Source: a virus. From it: a stretch of 42,010 nucleotides of DNA. Every line of letters starts with the position of its first letter. The first letter of the stretch is position 1. The stretch covers positions 1 through 42,010 of the IMG/VR virus record IMGVR_UViG_3300037882_003587; one strand, given 5' to 3'. The position numbers were made by a program, and so were the translations under genes. Positions 1 through 8,681 of the stretch are shown here, piece after piece. The notes below the pieces were generated by a model that saw only the letters and a program-made list of their open reading frames with translations, was not told where the DNA came from and did not search any database.

Positions 1-264
1 AGGATCTGTTTGTGGCGCCGTCCCGTCTGCAGATGGTTGCGCCGCACTTTGATCGGATTGCGGTTTAGCATCAGCGGCGGTACCGTCAAGCGAGGAAACC
101 ACTCTGGCCAACGCATCATCATCGTCGGTTGAGCCCTCAAAAGCGGCCAATTCCGCTGGTGTCATCATCGCTTTAACATCATCTGACAAACCAAAGTTGT
201 CGCCATCATCAACACCTTCGATGTCAGTGTTGTCGTTTTCGTTGTTTGCTTGATCATTTCCCAT
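1..264 (-). CDS. Partial acidic protein, probable scaffold (C-terminus outside window)
   Basis: Only the N-terminal 88 codons are present; the frame is open to the window edge. The visible part is very acidic and rich in Asp, Asn, Gln and Ala, with a run of four Asp near residue 49, and has no membrane segment. In P22-like genomes the gene after the portal is the scaffold, and the composition fits (inference from position and composition, no motif). Two ATGs are adjacent (267 and 264). I chose 264 because an AAGGA Shine-Dalgarno stands 7 nt upstream of it but only 4 nt from the other. It follows the 72-residue gene by 15 bp in the same late operon. Confidence 0.6.
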   Translation of the reverse strand, partial: MGNDQANNENDNTDIEGVDDGDNFGLSDDVKAMMTPAELAAFEGSTDDDDALARVVSSLDGTAADAKPQSDQSAAQPSADGTAPQTDP

Positions 265-279
265 CATTGTTCCTTCAAG

Positions 280-498
280 TTAGTCGGCTAGTTTAGCCAT
301 GGTTTTTATGCCGAGTTTTTGCTCGTCTAGTTGCTTCTTGGCAATGGTTGAAATCGCCTGCATTAAATCGGGGTCGTTGCGAATTTTGTCCGCTTCAACA
401 AGTGTTCGTAAGGCCTCAAGAACACGCCAGTGATCAAAGCTAGTTTTCCCCCCTTTAATTTTTTTGTCAGAGGGCCCTGCTGCTGTTTGGTAAACCAT
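280..498 (-). CDS. Small late-operon protein, unknown function
   Basis: A 72-residue basic protein with a Lys-rich N-terminal part followed by a probable helix-rich stretch (residues 20-70). No family recognised. It sits 1 bp after the portal stop and before the scaffold-like gene, so it is cotranscribed with head genes. Position suggests a head assembly or minor virion role, but nothing in the sequence proves it. No cysteine, signal peptide or membrane segment. Confidence 0.6.
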   Translation of the reverse strand: MVYQTAAGPSDKKIKGGKTSFDHWRVLEALRTLVEADKIRNDPDLMQAISTIAKKQLDEQKLGIKTMAKLAD

Positions 499-499
499 T

Positions 500-2746
500 T
501 TATGTAGCTCCTTGCGATGGGTTCATTCCGGCGTTTTGCCCGACGCCAGGTGTAGCGGGCTGCGATTCAATAACTTGCGGCTCTAACACGGCTGGATCAT
601 TCAGGGTTGCCGGATCTACGGCTTGACTAGGATCGGCCGGTTGTTGCTGCATTGGTGCAACCGCCTGAGCAGGCACCTGCGCGGAATCAATGCCTGGCTG
701 ACCTGCCTTTGATGCAAGCATCGAATCGGCAATCGGCGCGATAGACGGGTTGGCAAGTAACTGAATACTGGCCTGCATTGCCGAGAAGTAGCCTTCCATT
801 TTCTTATCAAGCGTTTCGGCGTTGATTTTCTCAAGTTGGGCGCCAAACGTTTGAATCTTGGCTTCAAGCTCATCATTTATGAGCTTTAGATTGCGCAAGG
901 TTTCGGCCGCTTGTTCAGCCTGCATTGCGGACGCTTCCTGCTGCTGCTGCTTCTGTTCTTCTTCTTCTTCCTTGGTAGCGGGCTTGGTAGGGTCGCGCAT
1001 TCCCATGGACATTCTCATATCCGACATGATTTGATCTCGGAATGGTAGATCTGACACGCTCATAGCTGCCATGACCAAGCGCTGACCAAGTTCCGCATTA
1101 GTTTGGCCGACCTGTGAAGCAATTTCGAGCAAGAGCTCCAAGTAATGCATCCGCGCGGTGGCGGTTTGGTCCATCGGCGCCAATACGAAATCGCTTTGAC
1201 GTCCAACAATCGTATTGGACGGGTCGGGCTGACCGTCTTGTAAAACACCGTTGACCTTCAAAAACTTGGCCGCACCGCTTTCACCAGTAATACGAATCGT
1301 TTTTTCTTGATCAATGAATTGCTCGATCAGCGACAACATAAGAAGCCCTTCAAGCTGCTCACCGTGCCATGCGTTTTCCATTAATGAAGCATTGACCGTT
1401 TTACCCTGGGTTTGGCGACCTAGAATCGCTTTGCCGCTGACCGCATTGGATTGTCGCCCCATTTGTTCATCGGTGACGCCCATGCCGTCTTCAATCTCGC
1501 GCGCACTGATCTCCATTAAACGAATGTGACCTTCGGCGATTTGATTGTCTACAGTCATTTCAAATCTACGGTCGCCTTCTTCGAGCTCAATGATTGAATC
1601 GCTTCGAGCGGCTTCCTCGCGCAATGTCTCCATGTCTTCGACTGCGCCCTTTTCCATAACGATTCGGCGTGTCGAAAGAATGTGAATGGCTTTGTTGCGG
1701 CGCTTGTTGTGTTCTTGTTGGGTGTCCCGACGGTCGCGAATAATGCCGTAGGGTAGGTTGTCGGATTTGCCTCGCTCGCAGTAACGAGGCACAAAGCCAA
1801 AATGACCGTGTTCGTACGGGTTTTCAATGTCGTAGATGATCCCGTCTTCAATCTCGACCATCAACGCAAAACGAATCAGTGTTTTGCCCGTTTTATTCGG
1901 GTCAGGAATCCGGTACCGAACTTCAATCAGTTGAACCTGTTCTTCGCGCCCACCATCAAAGTGATGGTTTGATAAAAAGCCATCTCGCTCGGTGTACGAT
2001 AAATAATCCTCGTCCTGCTTGGTTAGATCTTCGCCGTAGAAGTAGTTGCTATTCGAACTGTTCTCGCTATCATCGGCCGCGCGGCGTAACAAAGCCTCTT
2101 TTTCTGGAAATGAGCTGATTGCCATGTCCAGATCCACCCATTTAGGCCGAATGATGTACCGTGCCGAGCTTAGGTCAAACGATCGATCGCGCGAATCGTG
2201 GTAAATCTCTCGCCACCATTGGTAGCGCTTAACAACGCCATGCTCGGAACCTGCATCATACAAGACCTCGGTCCAGCCGATTCCAGCGATAACCGCGTCT
2301 TCAAATGCTTTGCCGCTATGAAAGCCACTCATATTGACGTCGTTCAGCCACTTCATGACCTCAAACTTGATTTGGGCGGCTGCGCTGTCGTTTTCTTCAC
2401 GCGGTAGAACCTTGAATTCGCGCCGAGTCTGTTTCTCGTTGCCAAGAATCCATTTGATCGGTGTTTTCAGGCGATTGAATACAAGGGTTGGTTGACCACG
2501 ATCTTGCATGATCTGAATATCTTCGGCTGATAGCTGTCTTGAGTCGTAAAAGTCTTCGTCCGTGGCCATTTGCTGACGGTTTGGACCTTGCCGGCGCCGC
2601 TCGTCTTGCCAATAGCCCATAAGCTTTTTGTGCAACGCTGCTTGATACTCGACACTATGCTTATCCGCTGTCTTTTGCGGTTCAATCGTGACCGGCTTTG
2701 ACAAGACCTCGATGTCTTGCGCTCGAGCTTGAAAATAACTACTCAT
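500..2746 (-). CDS. Portal protein, P22 type
   Basis: 748 residues, the usual length of P22-family portals (the dodecameric ring through which DNA is packaged and ejected). The N-terminal third has the family signature: a 'YWQDERR' segment, then 'DEDFYDSRQ', 'GQPTLVFNRL', 'WILGNEKQTRREFKVLPRE' and 'GKAFEDAVIAGIGWTEV'. The C-terminal quarter is a Glu/Gln-rich helical region (about 600-690) that could form the barrel or be disordered, ending in a Pro/Gln-rich tail. The start overlaps the stop of the upstream gene as ATGA, implying translational coupling. Terminase large subunit is two genes upstream, the classic packaging order. Confidence 0.93.
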   Translation of the reverse strand: MSSYFQARAQDIEVLSKPVTIEPQKTADKHSVEYQAALHKKLMGYWQDERRRQGPNRQQMATDEDFYDSRQLSAEDIQIMQDRGQPTLVFNRLKTPIKWILGNEKQTRREFKVLPREENDSAAAQIKFEVMKWLNDVNMSGFHSGKAFEDAVIAGIGWTEVLYDAGSEHGVVKRYQWWREIYHDSRDRSFDLSSARYIIRPKWVDLDMAISSFPEKEALLRRAADDSENSSNSNYFYGEDLTKQDEDYLSYTERDGFLSNHHFDGGREEQVQLIEVRYRIPDPNKTGKTLIRFALMVEIEDGIIYDIENPYEHGHFGFVPRYCERGKSDNLPYGIIRDRRDTQQEHNKRRNKAIHILSTRRIVMEKGAVEDMETLREEAARSDSIIELEEGDRRFEMTVDNQIAEGHIRLMEISAREIEDGMGVTDEQMGRQSNAVSGKAILGRQTQGKTVNASLMENAWHGEQLEGLLMLSLIEQFIDQEKTIRITGESGAAKFLKVNGVLQDGQPDPSNTIVGRQSDFVLAPMDQTATARMHYLELLLEIASQVGQTNAELGQRLVMAAMSVSDLPFRDQIMSDMRMSMGMRDPTKPATKEEEEEQKQQQQEASAMQAEQAAETLRNLKLINDELEAKIQTFGAQLEKINAETLDKKMEGYFSAMQASIQLLANPSIAPIADSMLASKAGQPGIDSAQVPAQAVAPMQQQPADPSQAVDPATLNDPAVLEPQVIESQPATPGVGQNAGMNPSQGAT

Positions 2747-3234
2747 ACACCGGCCTCATGCACGACGCTACCATTCAATTTGACTTGCAGATCAAGTCCA
2801 ACTTTGCCTTTTGCAAATAGTTTTTTGTCTAGTTCGGCACTTACATCAGGCATCCGAATCAGATCTGGCAACGCATCAACAATGGCGTCGGCAATCCTAA
2901 AGCAAGTGTTTTTGTCAGGGAAAAATCCCAAGTGTTGAGCAATCGCAAGCGTATCTTGAACCAAATAAGGGGTTGGAGCGCCCGATTTGCTATCGGCATA
3001 AAGATACGCCGTGTTTTGGGGAATCACATACACGCCACTGTTCGATGCTGCCATCAAGCGAGAAGCGTGCGAGCGATACACGCACATACACGGTTGCGCC
3101 TCGTCGTTTTCGTCGACTTTTACCCATTGCAGACTAATCGTGACGTCGCCCTTAAAGAAAGTCTTAAAGGAATTGGCGCCGCCAAAAGCCACCATGGGGC
3201 GACCTGCTGCACTTAAAATGCCCGCACTACTCAT
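2743..3234 (-). CDS. Unknown protein between terminase and portal
   Basis: 163 residues, no recognised family. Soluble-looking, mixed alpha/beta, no signal peptide. The frame extends upstream to a TTG at 3246, but the ATG at 3234 is the better start: it overlaps the TerL stop as ATGA and has a GGAG Shine-Dalgarno 6 nt upstream. It also overlaps the portal start by ATGA at its own end, so TerL, this gene and the portal form a tightly coupled block. Position between terminase and portal suggests a packaging or head-morphogenesis accessory role (inference only). Confidence 0.7.
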   Translation of the reverse strand: MSSAGILSAAGRPMVAFGGANSFKTFFKGDVTISLQWVKVDENDEAQPCMCVYRSHASRLMAASNSGVYVIPQNTAYLYADSKSGAPTPYLVQDTLAIAQHLGFFPDKNTCFRIADAIVDALPDLIRMPDVSAELDKKLFAKGKVGLDLQVKLNGSVVHEAGV

Positions 3235-4781
3235 ATTGTTCTCCAACTATCTCTTTGTGTTCTTGCGCCGCGCCCGCTCGGTGGTCGAGGCGTTGAGAAT
3301 GTAAAACCTTCGGCCCAAACTCGAAGCGCATCGGCGCCGTGCGAGGCCCAATTGTGCAAAGGCTTATCCATCCACGTACCGCGATGTTTATCCCACTCCC
3401 AACAGTAGGAATCAAGGCAAGAAATGCCGTCGACCGTATTTGTTTTATCAAACGAGGCCATTGGTAACCGCTGCCGTACAAGTTCAATACCGGTCTTTAT
3501 ATCAGCCACCCGAGTAACAACGGTTATATTGCGCACACCAAGCTTTTCTAAAATCTTGCGTTTGGTAACAATCTGATCGGTTTGCTGCCGTGCATCGGCA
3601 TCGTGCGGTAAGTAATGAGTTCCCCAGGTGTAGCCAAACTCATTCATTTTTTTCCAGTAGTGGTCAAGACCTTGACCGCTGTCTTCAAAGTACCGAATGA
3701 ATACATGCTTCATGCCATGCAGTTGATGGAACCAAATGCTAGTCTTATCAGCAACGCCAAAGTCCCAAAACGTATTGACTGGACGCGATGCATCCCATGG
3801 GTATTCGTCGATCTGCCCGTTTTGCCGAATTTTTGTAAGCTGTCGCTCGTAGATAGCGCCCTCAACTGCCACTTCGAAGGCTTCTTCGGGGTAGCTTGGA
3901 TGCTCGCGGCGCATCGCGCTTTGCAATGATTCTTCAGTGAGGTGATACCAAACCTTTTGATTGTCGTCCACTTGAATGCCATGCTCGGCTTCCAGTTTTT
4001 CGAAGTATTTCATTGTGTTCGCTGACAGAGGAACGTCTTTGACTTCCTGATCAGTAACGCGATAGCTTTTCTTGAGGTACCAGGGATAAAAATGCAACCT
4101 GAATTGCAGGTGTGCCAGTCGAGCGCCTTCGTCCTGTAACTTTTTTGCAGTCATCGTAGTGTTATAAAACGGACCAGCACTACCGTCGGCCGTTGACTCA
4201 ATGAATACAAAACCGTTCTGGTGAACCGAGCCTAAACCGCCGCTCATGAGTTCGTCACCTTTCGCGGGGAATTTTTTGCAGATTCGACCAAACTCACTGA
4301 TGTGCAAAAATTGGTTGGTGCCACCGCGCGGAGACAATCCAGCGTAGATTGAGCTACCGTTTTTAAGCGTTAACTCTGACTTGGTTTTAGTCACAATTTG
4401 AGACTTGAAGTACTCATACAAAGGGCCAGGCAAATGCTCAAACGGATAGATAACCTTTTTCTCAAAGATTTTTATAGCATTGGGGCCGGTGTCGGCAATG
4501 ATCGTCGCGGTAAAGTTAGAACTAAAGAGCGTGCCATCACAACCAATCAGATCAATAAACGTTGTGAAGCCCAATTGTCGGGCTTTCAAAATGACGTTGC
4601 GGTACCAAAGGTTTGACAATAAATTGCGCTGCTCATCATTCATCCGAAAATCAAACTCAACGCCGTCTTCGGAAATACCTTTGTACAAGTTATCAAGTCG
4701 CCAAGCAGCGCTATCCCATTGCCCTACCGCAAGCAGAGCTTCTAATTCATCGGTGCGAGGGATGTTATTTAGCAACTTCAA
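3231..4781 (-). CDS. terL: Terminase large subunit (packaging ATPase/nuclease)
   Basis: 516 residues. The DNA packaging motor drives genome translocation into the prohead through the portal and cuts the concatemer. Visible motifs: adenine/Walker A-like 'KARQLGFTT' (66-74), Walker B-like 'LHISEFG' (159-165), then the RNase-H-fold nuclease with Asp340 in 'TFWDFGVADKTS', Asp394 in 'LPHDADAR' and Asp484 in 'HGADALRVW'. This is the Terminase_6 layout. The start is TTG at 4781: it has an AAGGAG Shine-Dalgarno 6 nt upstream and overlaps the TerS 3' end by 17 nt. A non-ATG start may tune TerL below TerS. The stop overlaps the next gene as ATGA. Confidence 0.95.
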   Translation of the reverse strand: MKLLNNIPRTDELEALLAVGQWDSAAWRLDNLYKGISEDGVEFDFRMNDEQRNLLSNLWYRNVILKARQLGFTTFIDLIGCDGTLFSSNFTATIIADTGPNAIKIFEKKVIYPFEHLPGPLYEYFKSQIVTKTKSELTLKNGSSIYAGLSPRGGTNQFLHISEFGRICKKFPAKGDELMSGGLGSVHQNGFVFIESTADGSAGPFYNTTMTAKKLQDEGARLAHLQFRLHFYPWYLKKSYRVTDQEVKDVPLSANTMKYFEKLEAEHGIQVDDNQKVWYHLTEESLQSAMRREHPSYPEEAFEVAVEGAIYERQLTKIRQNGQIDEYPWDASRPVNTFWDFGVADKTSIWFHQLHGMKHVFIRYFEDSGQGLDHYWKKMNEFGYTWGTHYLPHDADARQQTDQIVTKRKILEKLGVRNITVVTRVADIKTGIELVRQRLPMASFDKTNTVDGISCLDSYCWEWDKHRGTWMDKPLHNWASHGADALRVWAEGFTFSTPRPPSGRGARTQRDSWRTI

Positions 4782-5388
4782 GCCCTGCTCCTTGCTTATT
4801 TTGCAGCAGCCGAATCAAGTCGCTAACGGCGTTAGATTTTTGCTCGTTGTCCTTCTCGTAGAAGCCTTTGTGTTTGTTGAGCATGTCGATAGCGGTTAAG
4901 CGGTCGTAGAACTCTACTTTTTTAACAAAAATAAGTGGTTTTTTATCTTCGTCGAGCTCTGCATCAAACTCGACCTTCTTAATGCATCGGCGAATTTCTT
5001 CGGGTATGTCATCAAGACTACGCATTTTTCCAGATGCTAAATCGCTAAAGAAATCACTAAGGTCAAACATCGCGATTGCTGATAGCTCTCGCAGCGAGTC
5101 TTTGGCTTCCCATTTGATTTCGCTGACCACTTCATCGCGCATTCTGGCTAGAGCGAGTCTAATGCCAGGTCGCGCAAGCATTTTATGGGCCCAGCCGGTT
5201 GCACCTGACTCGGCTATACCTGCTTTTATGGCCGCTTGCTTGCCGTTGCCGTTGCGAAAGTATTCAGCGACAAACAGTTGCCACTGGATCGGGATGTCAG
5301 AGTCGTCGGTTTGCGCTCGTTTGCGCGAACGCCGCTGATTGTTGGGCGTTTTGCTTTTTTCGATTGGCTTTGCTGTTTTAGACGTCAT
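4765..5388 (-). CDS. terS: Terminase small subunit
   Basis: 207 residues, immediately upstream of and overlapping terL. It recognises the packaging site and regulates TerL. After a basic, disordered N-terminus (1-35) comes the Terminase_2-type helix-turn-helix region: 'FVAEYFRNGNGKQAAIKAG' followed by 'GWAHKMLARPGIRLAL' (about 40-85), and the typical 'LRELSAIAMFDLSDFF' stretch (about 100-115). The C-terminal part has 'KVEFYDRLTAIDMLNKHKGFYEK', characteristic of this family. No strong Shine-Dalgarno is visible before the ATG. Confidence 0.92.
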   Translation of the reverse strand: MTSKTAKPIEKSKTPNNQRRSRKRAQTDDSDIPIQWQLFVAEYFRNGNGKQAAIKAGIAESGATGWAHKMLARPGIRLALARMRDEVVSEIKWEAKDSLRELSAIAMFDLSDFFSDLASGKMRSLDDIPEEIRRCIKKVEFDAELDEDKKPLIFVKKVEFYDRLTAIDMLNKHKGFYEKDNEQKSNAVSDLIRLLQNKQGAGLEVAK

Positions 5389-5406
5389 GTCTCGTAATTC
5401 TTAAAT

Positions 5407-5937
5407 CTATTTGGGGTTGGTTAGTTCGTAACAGGCTTGACCGTAGGCTTGGAGTCCGGCGACTTGCAATGCAAGTTCATCAGCTCGCACAGCGAGTTTT
5501 CCAGCATGAGCAGCAGTTCTTGTGAATAACTCAAGTGCAGGTTCACAGGTGCCAGTAACTCCGGTTTGATCGGCGGCATCTTTGGTCCCTGAACTACGAC
5601 TGGCGTCGTTGGCGGGGTTTGGCAAGCTTGCAAGCAGATTGCGCAAAGCGTCAGCGCTACGGTTTTGATTAATTTTTGCATTGAATAACTCGCGTTCTTT
5701 TTGGGCGATTCTTTCGCTGGCGTTTCGTTGATCGATTTCGTTCTTGCGTAATTGCTCGGTTTCGGCTTTTTGTCGTATCTGCTCCAGCTTTGCGGCGATG
5801 GCCTCATACCGGTCGGCTGTGCGACTAGATCCGTAGTAGTAACCGGTCCCAGCGATGGCAATGACCACTAGCAAGTACGCGATTACGCGCAATACAAGCG
5901 CCGACAAACCAGTTGTATTGATTAGGCTACTCAGCAT
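5407..5937 (-). CDS. Rz: Rz-like i-spanin (inner-membrane spanin subunit)
   Basis: 176 residues. An N-terminal transmembrane segment (about 12-36, Leu/Val/Ile/Ala-rich ending in 'GTGYYYGSS') is followed by a long charged coiled coil (about 40-100) and a periplasmic C-terminal domain with two Cys. This is the topology of Rz proteins, which link inner and outer membranes with Rz1 and disrupt the outer membrane at lysis. It overlaps the endolysin end by 11 nt, and the Rz1 gene is nested inside it in another frame, as in lambda. Confidence 0.88.
   Translation of the reverse strand: MLSSLINTTGLSALVLRVIAYLLVVIAIAGTGYYYGSSRTADRYEAIAAKLEQIRQKAETEQLRKNEIDQRNASERIAQKERELFNAKINQNRSADALRNLLASLPNPANDASRSSGTKDAADQTGVTGTCEPALELFTRTAAHAGKLAVRADELALQVAGLQAYGQACYELTNPK
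5421..5681 (-). CDS. Rz1: Rz1-like o-spanin lipoprotein, nested within Rz
   Basis: 86 residues, embedded in a different frame entirely inside the Rz coding region. The ATG at 5681 opens a clear lipoprotein signal: Lys at 3 and 6, hydrophobic core, and lipobox 'LQAC' with Cys20 as the lipidation site. The mature part begins with a Pro-rich segment ('QTPPTTPVV', 'PKMPPIKPELL'), the hallmark of Rz1 o-spanins. The frame continues upstream without a stop, but that part is just Rz antiphase. The partner is the Rz-like protein. Confidence 0.88.
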   Translation of the reverse strand: MQKLIKTVALTLCAICLQACQTPPTTPVVVQGPKMPPIKPELLAPVNLHLSYSQELLLMLENSLCELMNLHCKSPDSKPTVKPVTN

Positions 5938-6394
5938 GGCTCATACAGAGCTTGCGCTCTGCCTCTCGTCGCTTTGTGAGTCCAGGTAATTCAACTAATC
6001 GCCCCGCTACCCTTGCCTTGTTCCATTTCGGGAGTTCATTGCAGGCCCTCACCCATTCACCCTTAGCCAAATAGCGCGCGGCAGTGCTTTGCGCTTGATC
6101 GCAGGCAATCCGAGGCCCAATGTTGTAGACAGCATCAGTAAAAGCCGCAAGAACCGCAACTGGCGCTTTGGGTACGCATCGATCGACATGAGTTACAGCA
6201 ATTGAAACATCCCGTTCAAGCCTTGTTTTGCATTCCTCGATTGGGTAATAACGCCCTTTGATCACATTGGATGTGCTACCAAAACAAACAGTCAAAATTC
6301 CAGGTGGATCGTAGTACGGGTAATGCCGCAACCCTTCAAAGGGCACGGCAAAAACCGCCACAATAGCCACCGCTGCTTTGACCTTTGGGCTCAT
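5927..6394 (-). CDS. SAR endolysin, T4/P21-type lysozyme (GH24)
   Basis: 155 residues. It cleaves peptidoglycan glycan strands. The catalytic triad has T4-lysozyme spacing: Glu20 ('PFEGLRHYPYYDPPG'), Asp29 and Thr35. Residues 7-17 form a weakly hydrophobic Ala/Val stretch right before the catalytic Glu, typical of a signal-anchor-release domain as in P21 lysozyme, so export would be by Sec and activation by membrane release. I chose the ATG at 6394 because it overlaps the holin stop (TAATG); the longer open frame upstream is the holin in another frame. A SAR endolysin matches a pinholin-type holin. Confidence 0.9.
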   Translation of the reverse strand: MSPKVKAAVAIVAVFAVPFEGLRHYPYYDPPGILTVCFGSTSNVIKGRYYPIEECKTRLERDVSIAVTHVDRCVPKAPVAVLAAFTDAVYNIGPRIACDQAQSTAARYLAKGEWVRACNELPKWNKARVAGRLVELPGLTKRREAERKLCMSHAE

Positions 6395-6636
6395 TACCGA
6401 AAGTCCTTCACTGGATTTTTTGCGTGCTGAGCTTCCAGGAGCCGATATTCTTTGCGCCGGTAATAAACATTGACGGCCAAGCCGCCCAGGGCTGTCGCAA
6501 TACCGACAATAACGCCCCATTCGTTCAGCGTTAAGCCAAAGGCTACCGTAACACCGCTACTGATCATTGTGACTTTGCTTGACATTTCTGCCATAGCAGT
6601 CGCCGTGGCTGCTGCAGCCGTATCTTTATCGCTCAT
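6394..6636 (-). CDS. Holin / pinholin, two predicted membrane segments
   Basis: 80 residues. The Ala/Thr-rich N-terminus is followed by two hydrophobic stretches (about 24-38 and 41-57), with the common phage holin signature 'LTLNEWGVIVGIATAL' and then 'VNVYYRRKEYR', ending in a charged cytoplasmic tail. This matches small two-TM holins of the P21/HP1 kind that set lysis timing and depolarise the membrane, which would release the SAR endolysin encoded next. It starts 2 bp after the fibre gene stop, and its stop overlaps the endolysin start. Confidence 0.88.
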   Translation of the reverse strand: MSDKDTAAAATATAMAEMSSKVTMISSGVTVAFGLTLNEWGVIVGIATALGGLAVNVYYRRKEYRLLEAQHAKNPVKDFR

Positions 6637-6638
6637 TG

Positions 6639-8681
6639 CTAAGTGCGCCTTCCTGTAGTTGAAAATAGTCTTAATCGTATTTCGCTCGTTGCCCTTGATC
6701 GCGTGGCTTGCACATTCACTCGGACAATGTAGGTGGCATTGGGCCGACCTTTGTCGATGAATTGCACTACGCGCTTGCCAAAGATTTGTGGTGTCCCTAA
6801 AAGCATTGCCGCGCTGTTTGGATCGTAGGAAACGGGTGACGATTGGCAGGTCACAGACAAGATCGACATGATTGCTTCGTCCTCGGCTAAAATTCCCGCG
6901 AAGTCGAACACGTAAGGAAACATTTCTTCGGTGTATTTGGGGTTTTGATCGTTTTCTGCCGCTTGAATCGCATCAACAGCCCCACCACTCACAACGGGCT
7001 GAATGAAAAAACTAAAAGCGGGTGATGCAATCACACCTGATTGGGCTCTGAAGCTAAAGCTTCCGACCGTAGCGCCGGTAGTCAGTGTTACTTGCCCTTG
7101 CGAATTGGTTACGCCACTAAATGTTCCACCGTTGGCACCGAGCCAGGACAAAGCAGCCGTTTCAACCGGCCTATTGCTTTGATCAACCACGGTATAAACC
7201 GATGACTGATTAGGGTTCAGCGTCGTTGCACCGGATAGCGCGAGTGCCGTAATGATTTTGGCTACTGTGACCACAACAGCAAGTGGCGAACTAACGTTCA
7301 GCTGAGAATCGGTTGCAGTGACCGACACGTTGTACGTGTTACTGCCGCCCACCGAGTAAGAAGCAGGCGCAATGAATGACAATTGTCGCTGCATCGGTTG
7401 GCCAGGTACCGCAGTCAGAGCAAACAAACTTGCATTGACTCCTGAGAGCACAACGCTATGGCCTGATTGCTGATCAACGTCTTGAATCGTGATCACGCCG
7501 CAAGAGGTTTGTCCTTCCAGTGCCACGAATGGCCCACCGCTTAAGGTAGGTGTTGTCGCTGACTCATTGACATCGGTTACCGTTACGACAACAGCAAGCG
7601 GCGCACTCACATTGCCGAGAGAATCCGTCGCTGTGATCGTTATGTTGTAGACATTATTTGCGCCGACATCGAGCGGCATTTCAAAGTTTGGCGCGCTTAA
7701 AAACACTAACTGACGCTGCATTGCCTGCCCAGGCACTGCCACCAAAGCAAATAAAGCCGCATCAAGACCAGCAATGACCGTTGTATGGCCACTGGGTTGA
7801 TCAAAGTCGGTAATCGTTACGATCCCGCAAACCGTCTGGCCCTCGGCAATCGTGAACGGACCACCGGTTAAAAGAACTGCACCACTCGGGCCAGATCCGC
7901 CACCGGTCCAAACGTTGAGCGGAGCAAATTGATACGCAACAGCCGCGCCTGCACCAATAGCATTCGTCCCTCGGGTTTCGCCGTCGTAAATATCTTGGGC
8001 CAAGCCAGTAAATACATAAAATGCAGGGACGTGCGCGGTCCAAGCGGACCAAGTCGATCCGGACGCTAGTTTGAACCGGCTTTCAAAACCTGTTGCGGCC
8101 GTGCCCGTTGCTGGTGGCGTTACATCGACTTCCGCACTCGTGGCGGTCCAATTTGATACGACCGGATCGGTCGGTGCGTTTGGCACTGTGCCTGCATCAA
8201 AGCGGGACCACTCTCCATTTGTGCCAGTGTTGCCGTTGTTGCTAAAAAATCCAGCGAATCGGCCTGACCTCGGGGGCGCGGTCGTGGTGACAAATTCATA
8301 TGTCGTGCCTGCGTTCGTCATGCTTGCAGTTATGTTTCCAAGCCCATCGCTCTCGATTACAAAATCGGTTGGGGTTGCGTTTGCCGGTAAAACCGGAACT
8401 GTTGGCGCCCATGCGCCAGGAACGCCAAGCTGATTGCCGCCATCAGAAAAAGAAATGAGTGAGGATGTGCCCGCGCCTCGGACCACTTGCCAAAAGTAAC
8501 CATCTTGCCCAGCAACACTGCTAAACGGATTGGCTGTATCGCTGCTAGTGTTGAAATACAGAAGTACGGAGCCATTCGTAAGATCGACGCTCTGCACTCG
8601 GAACCTTTGGCGAACAGTTGCCACTTCGCGCCGGTCGTTTGCGGCCAATGTTGCATCAGTAAATTCGACGACGAAAGGCAT
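6639..8681 (-). CDS. Tail fibre/adaptor protein with tandem Ig/cadherin-like repeats
   Basis: 680 residues, no signal peptide. Regions by eye: an N-terminal beta-rich, lectin-like domain (1-160); an FN3-like module (about 166-258); two tandem about 100-residue cadherin-like repeats (270-372 and 379-475) that share 'GGPF..EGQT.CG', 'FAL.AVPGQ.MQRQL' and 'ITATDS/VTATDS'; a bacterial Ig-like domain (about 477-562); and a C-terminal about 95-residue domain resembling phage fibre-tail adaptors. Such Ig-type modules in virions help surface binding. It starts with GAGGTGG 4 nt before the ATG, which overlaps the stop of the giant tailspike (TGATG), so the two are coupled and probably form one receptor-binding apparatus. 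Confidence 0.72.
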   Translation of the reverse strand: MPFVVEFTDATLAANDRREVATVRQRFRVQSVDLTNGSVLLYFNTSSDTANPFSSVAGQDGYFWQVVRGAGTSSLISFSDGGNQLGVPGAWAPTVPVLPANATPTDFVIESDGLGNITASMTNAGTTYEFVTTTAPPRSGRFAGFFSNNGNTGTNGEWSRFDAGTVPNAPTDPVVSNWTATSAEVDVTPPATGTAATGFESRFKLASGSTWSAWTAHVPAFYVFTGLAQDIYDGETRGTNAIGAGAAVAYQFAPLNVWTGGGSGPSGAVLLTGGPFTIAEGQTVCGIVTITDFDQPSGHTTVIAGLDAALFALVAVPGQAMQRQLVFLSAPNFEMPLDVGANNVYNITITATDSLGNVSAPLAVVVTVTDVNESATTPTLSGGPFVALEGQTSCGVITIQDVDQQSGHSVVLSGVNASLFALTAVPGQPMQRQLSFIAPASYSVGGSNTYNVSVTATDSQLNVSSPLAVVVTVAKIITALALSGATTLNPNQSSVYTVVDQSNRPVETAALSWLGANGGTFSGVTNSQGQVTLTTGATVGSFSFRAQSGVIASPAFSFFIQPVVSGGAVDAIQAAENDQNPKYTEEMFPYVFDFAGILAEDEAIMSILSVTCQSSPVSYDPNSAAMLLGTPQIFGKRVVQFIDKGRPNATYIVRVNVQATRSRATSEIRLRLFSTTGRRT

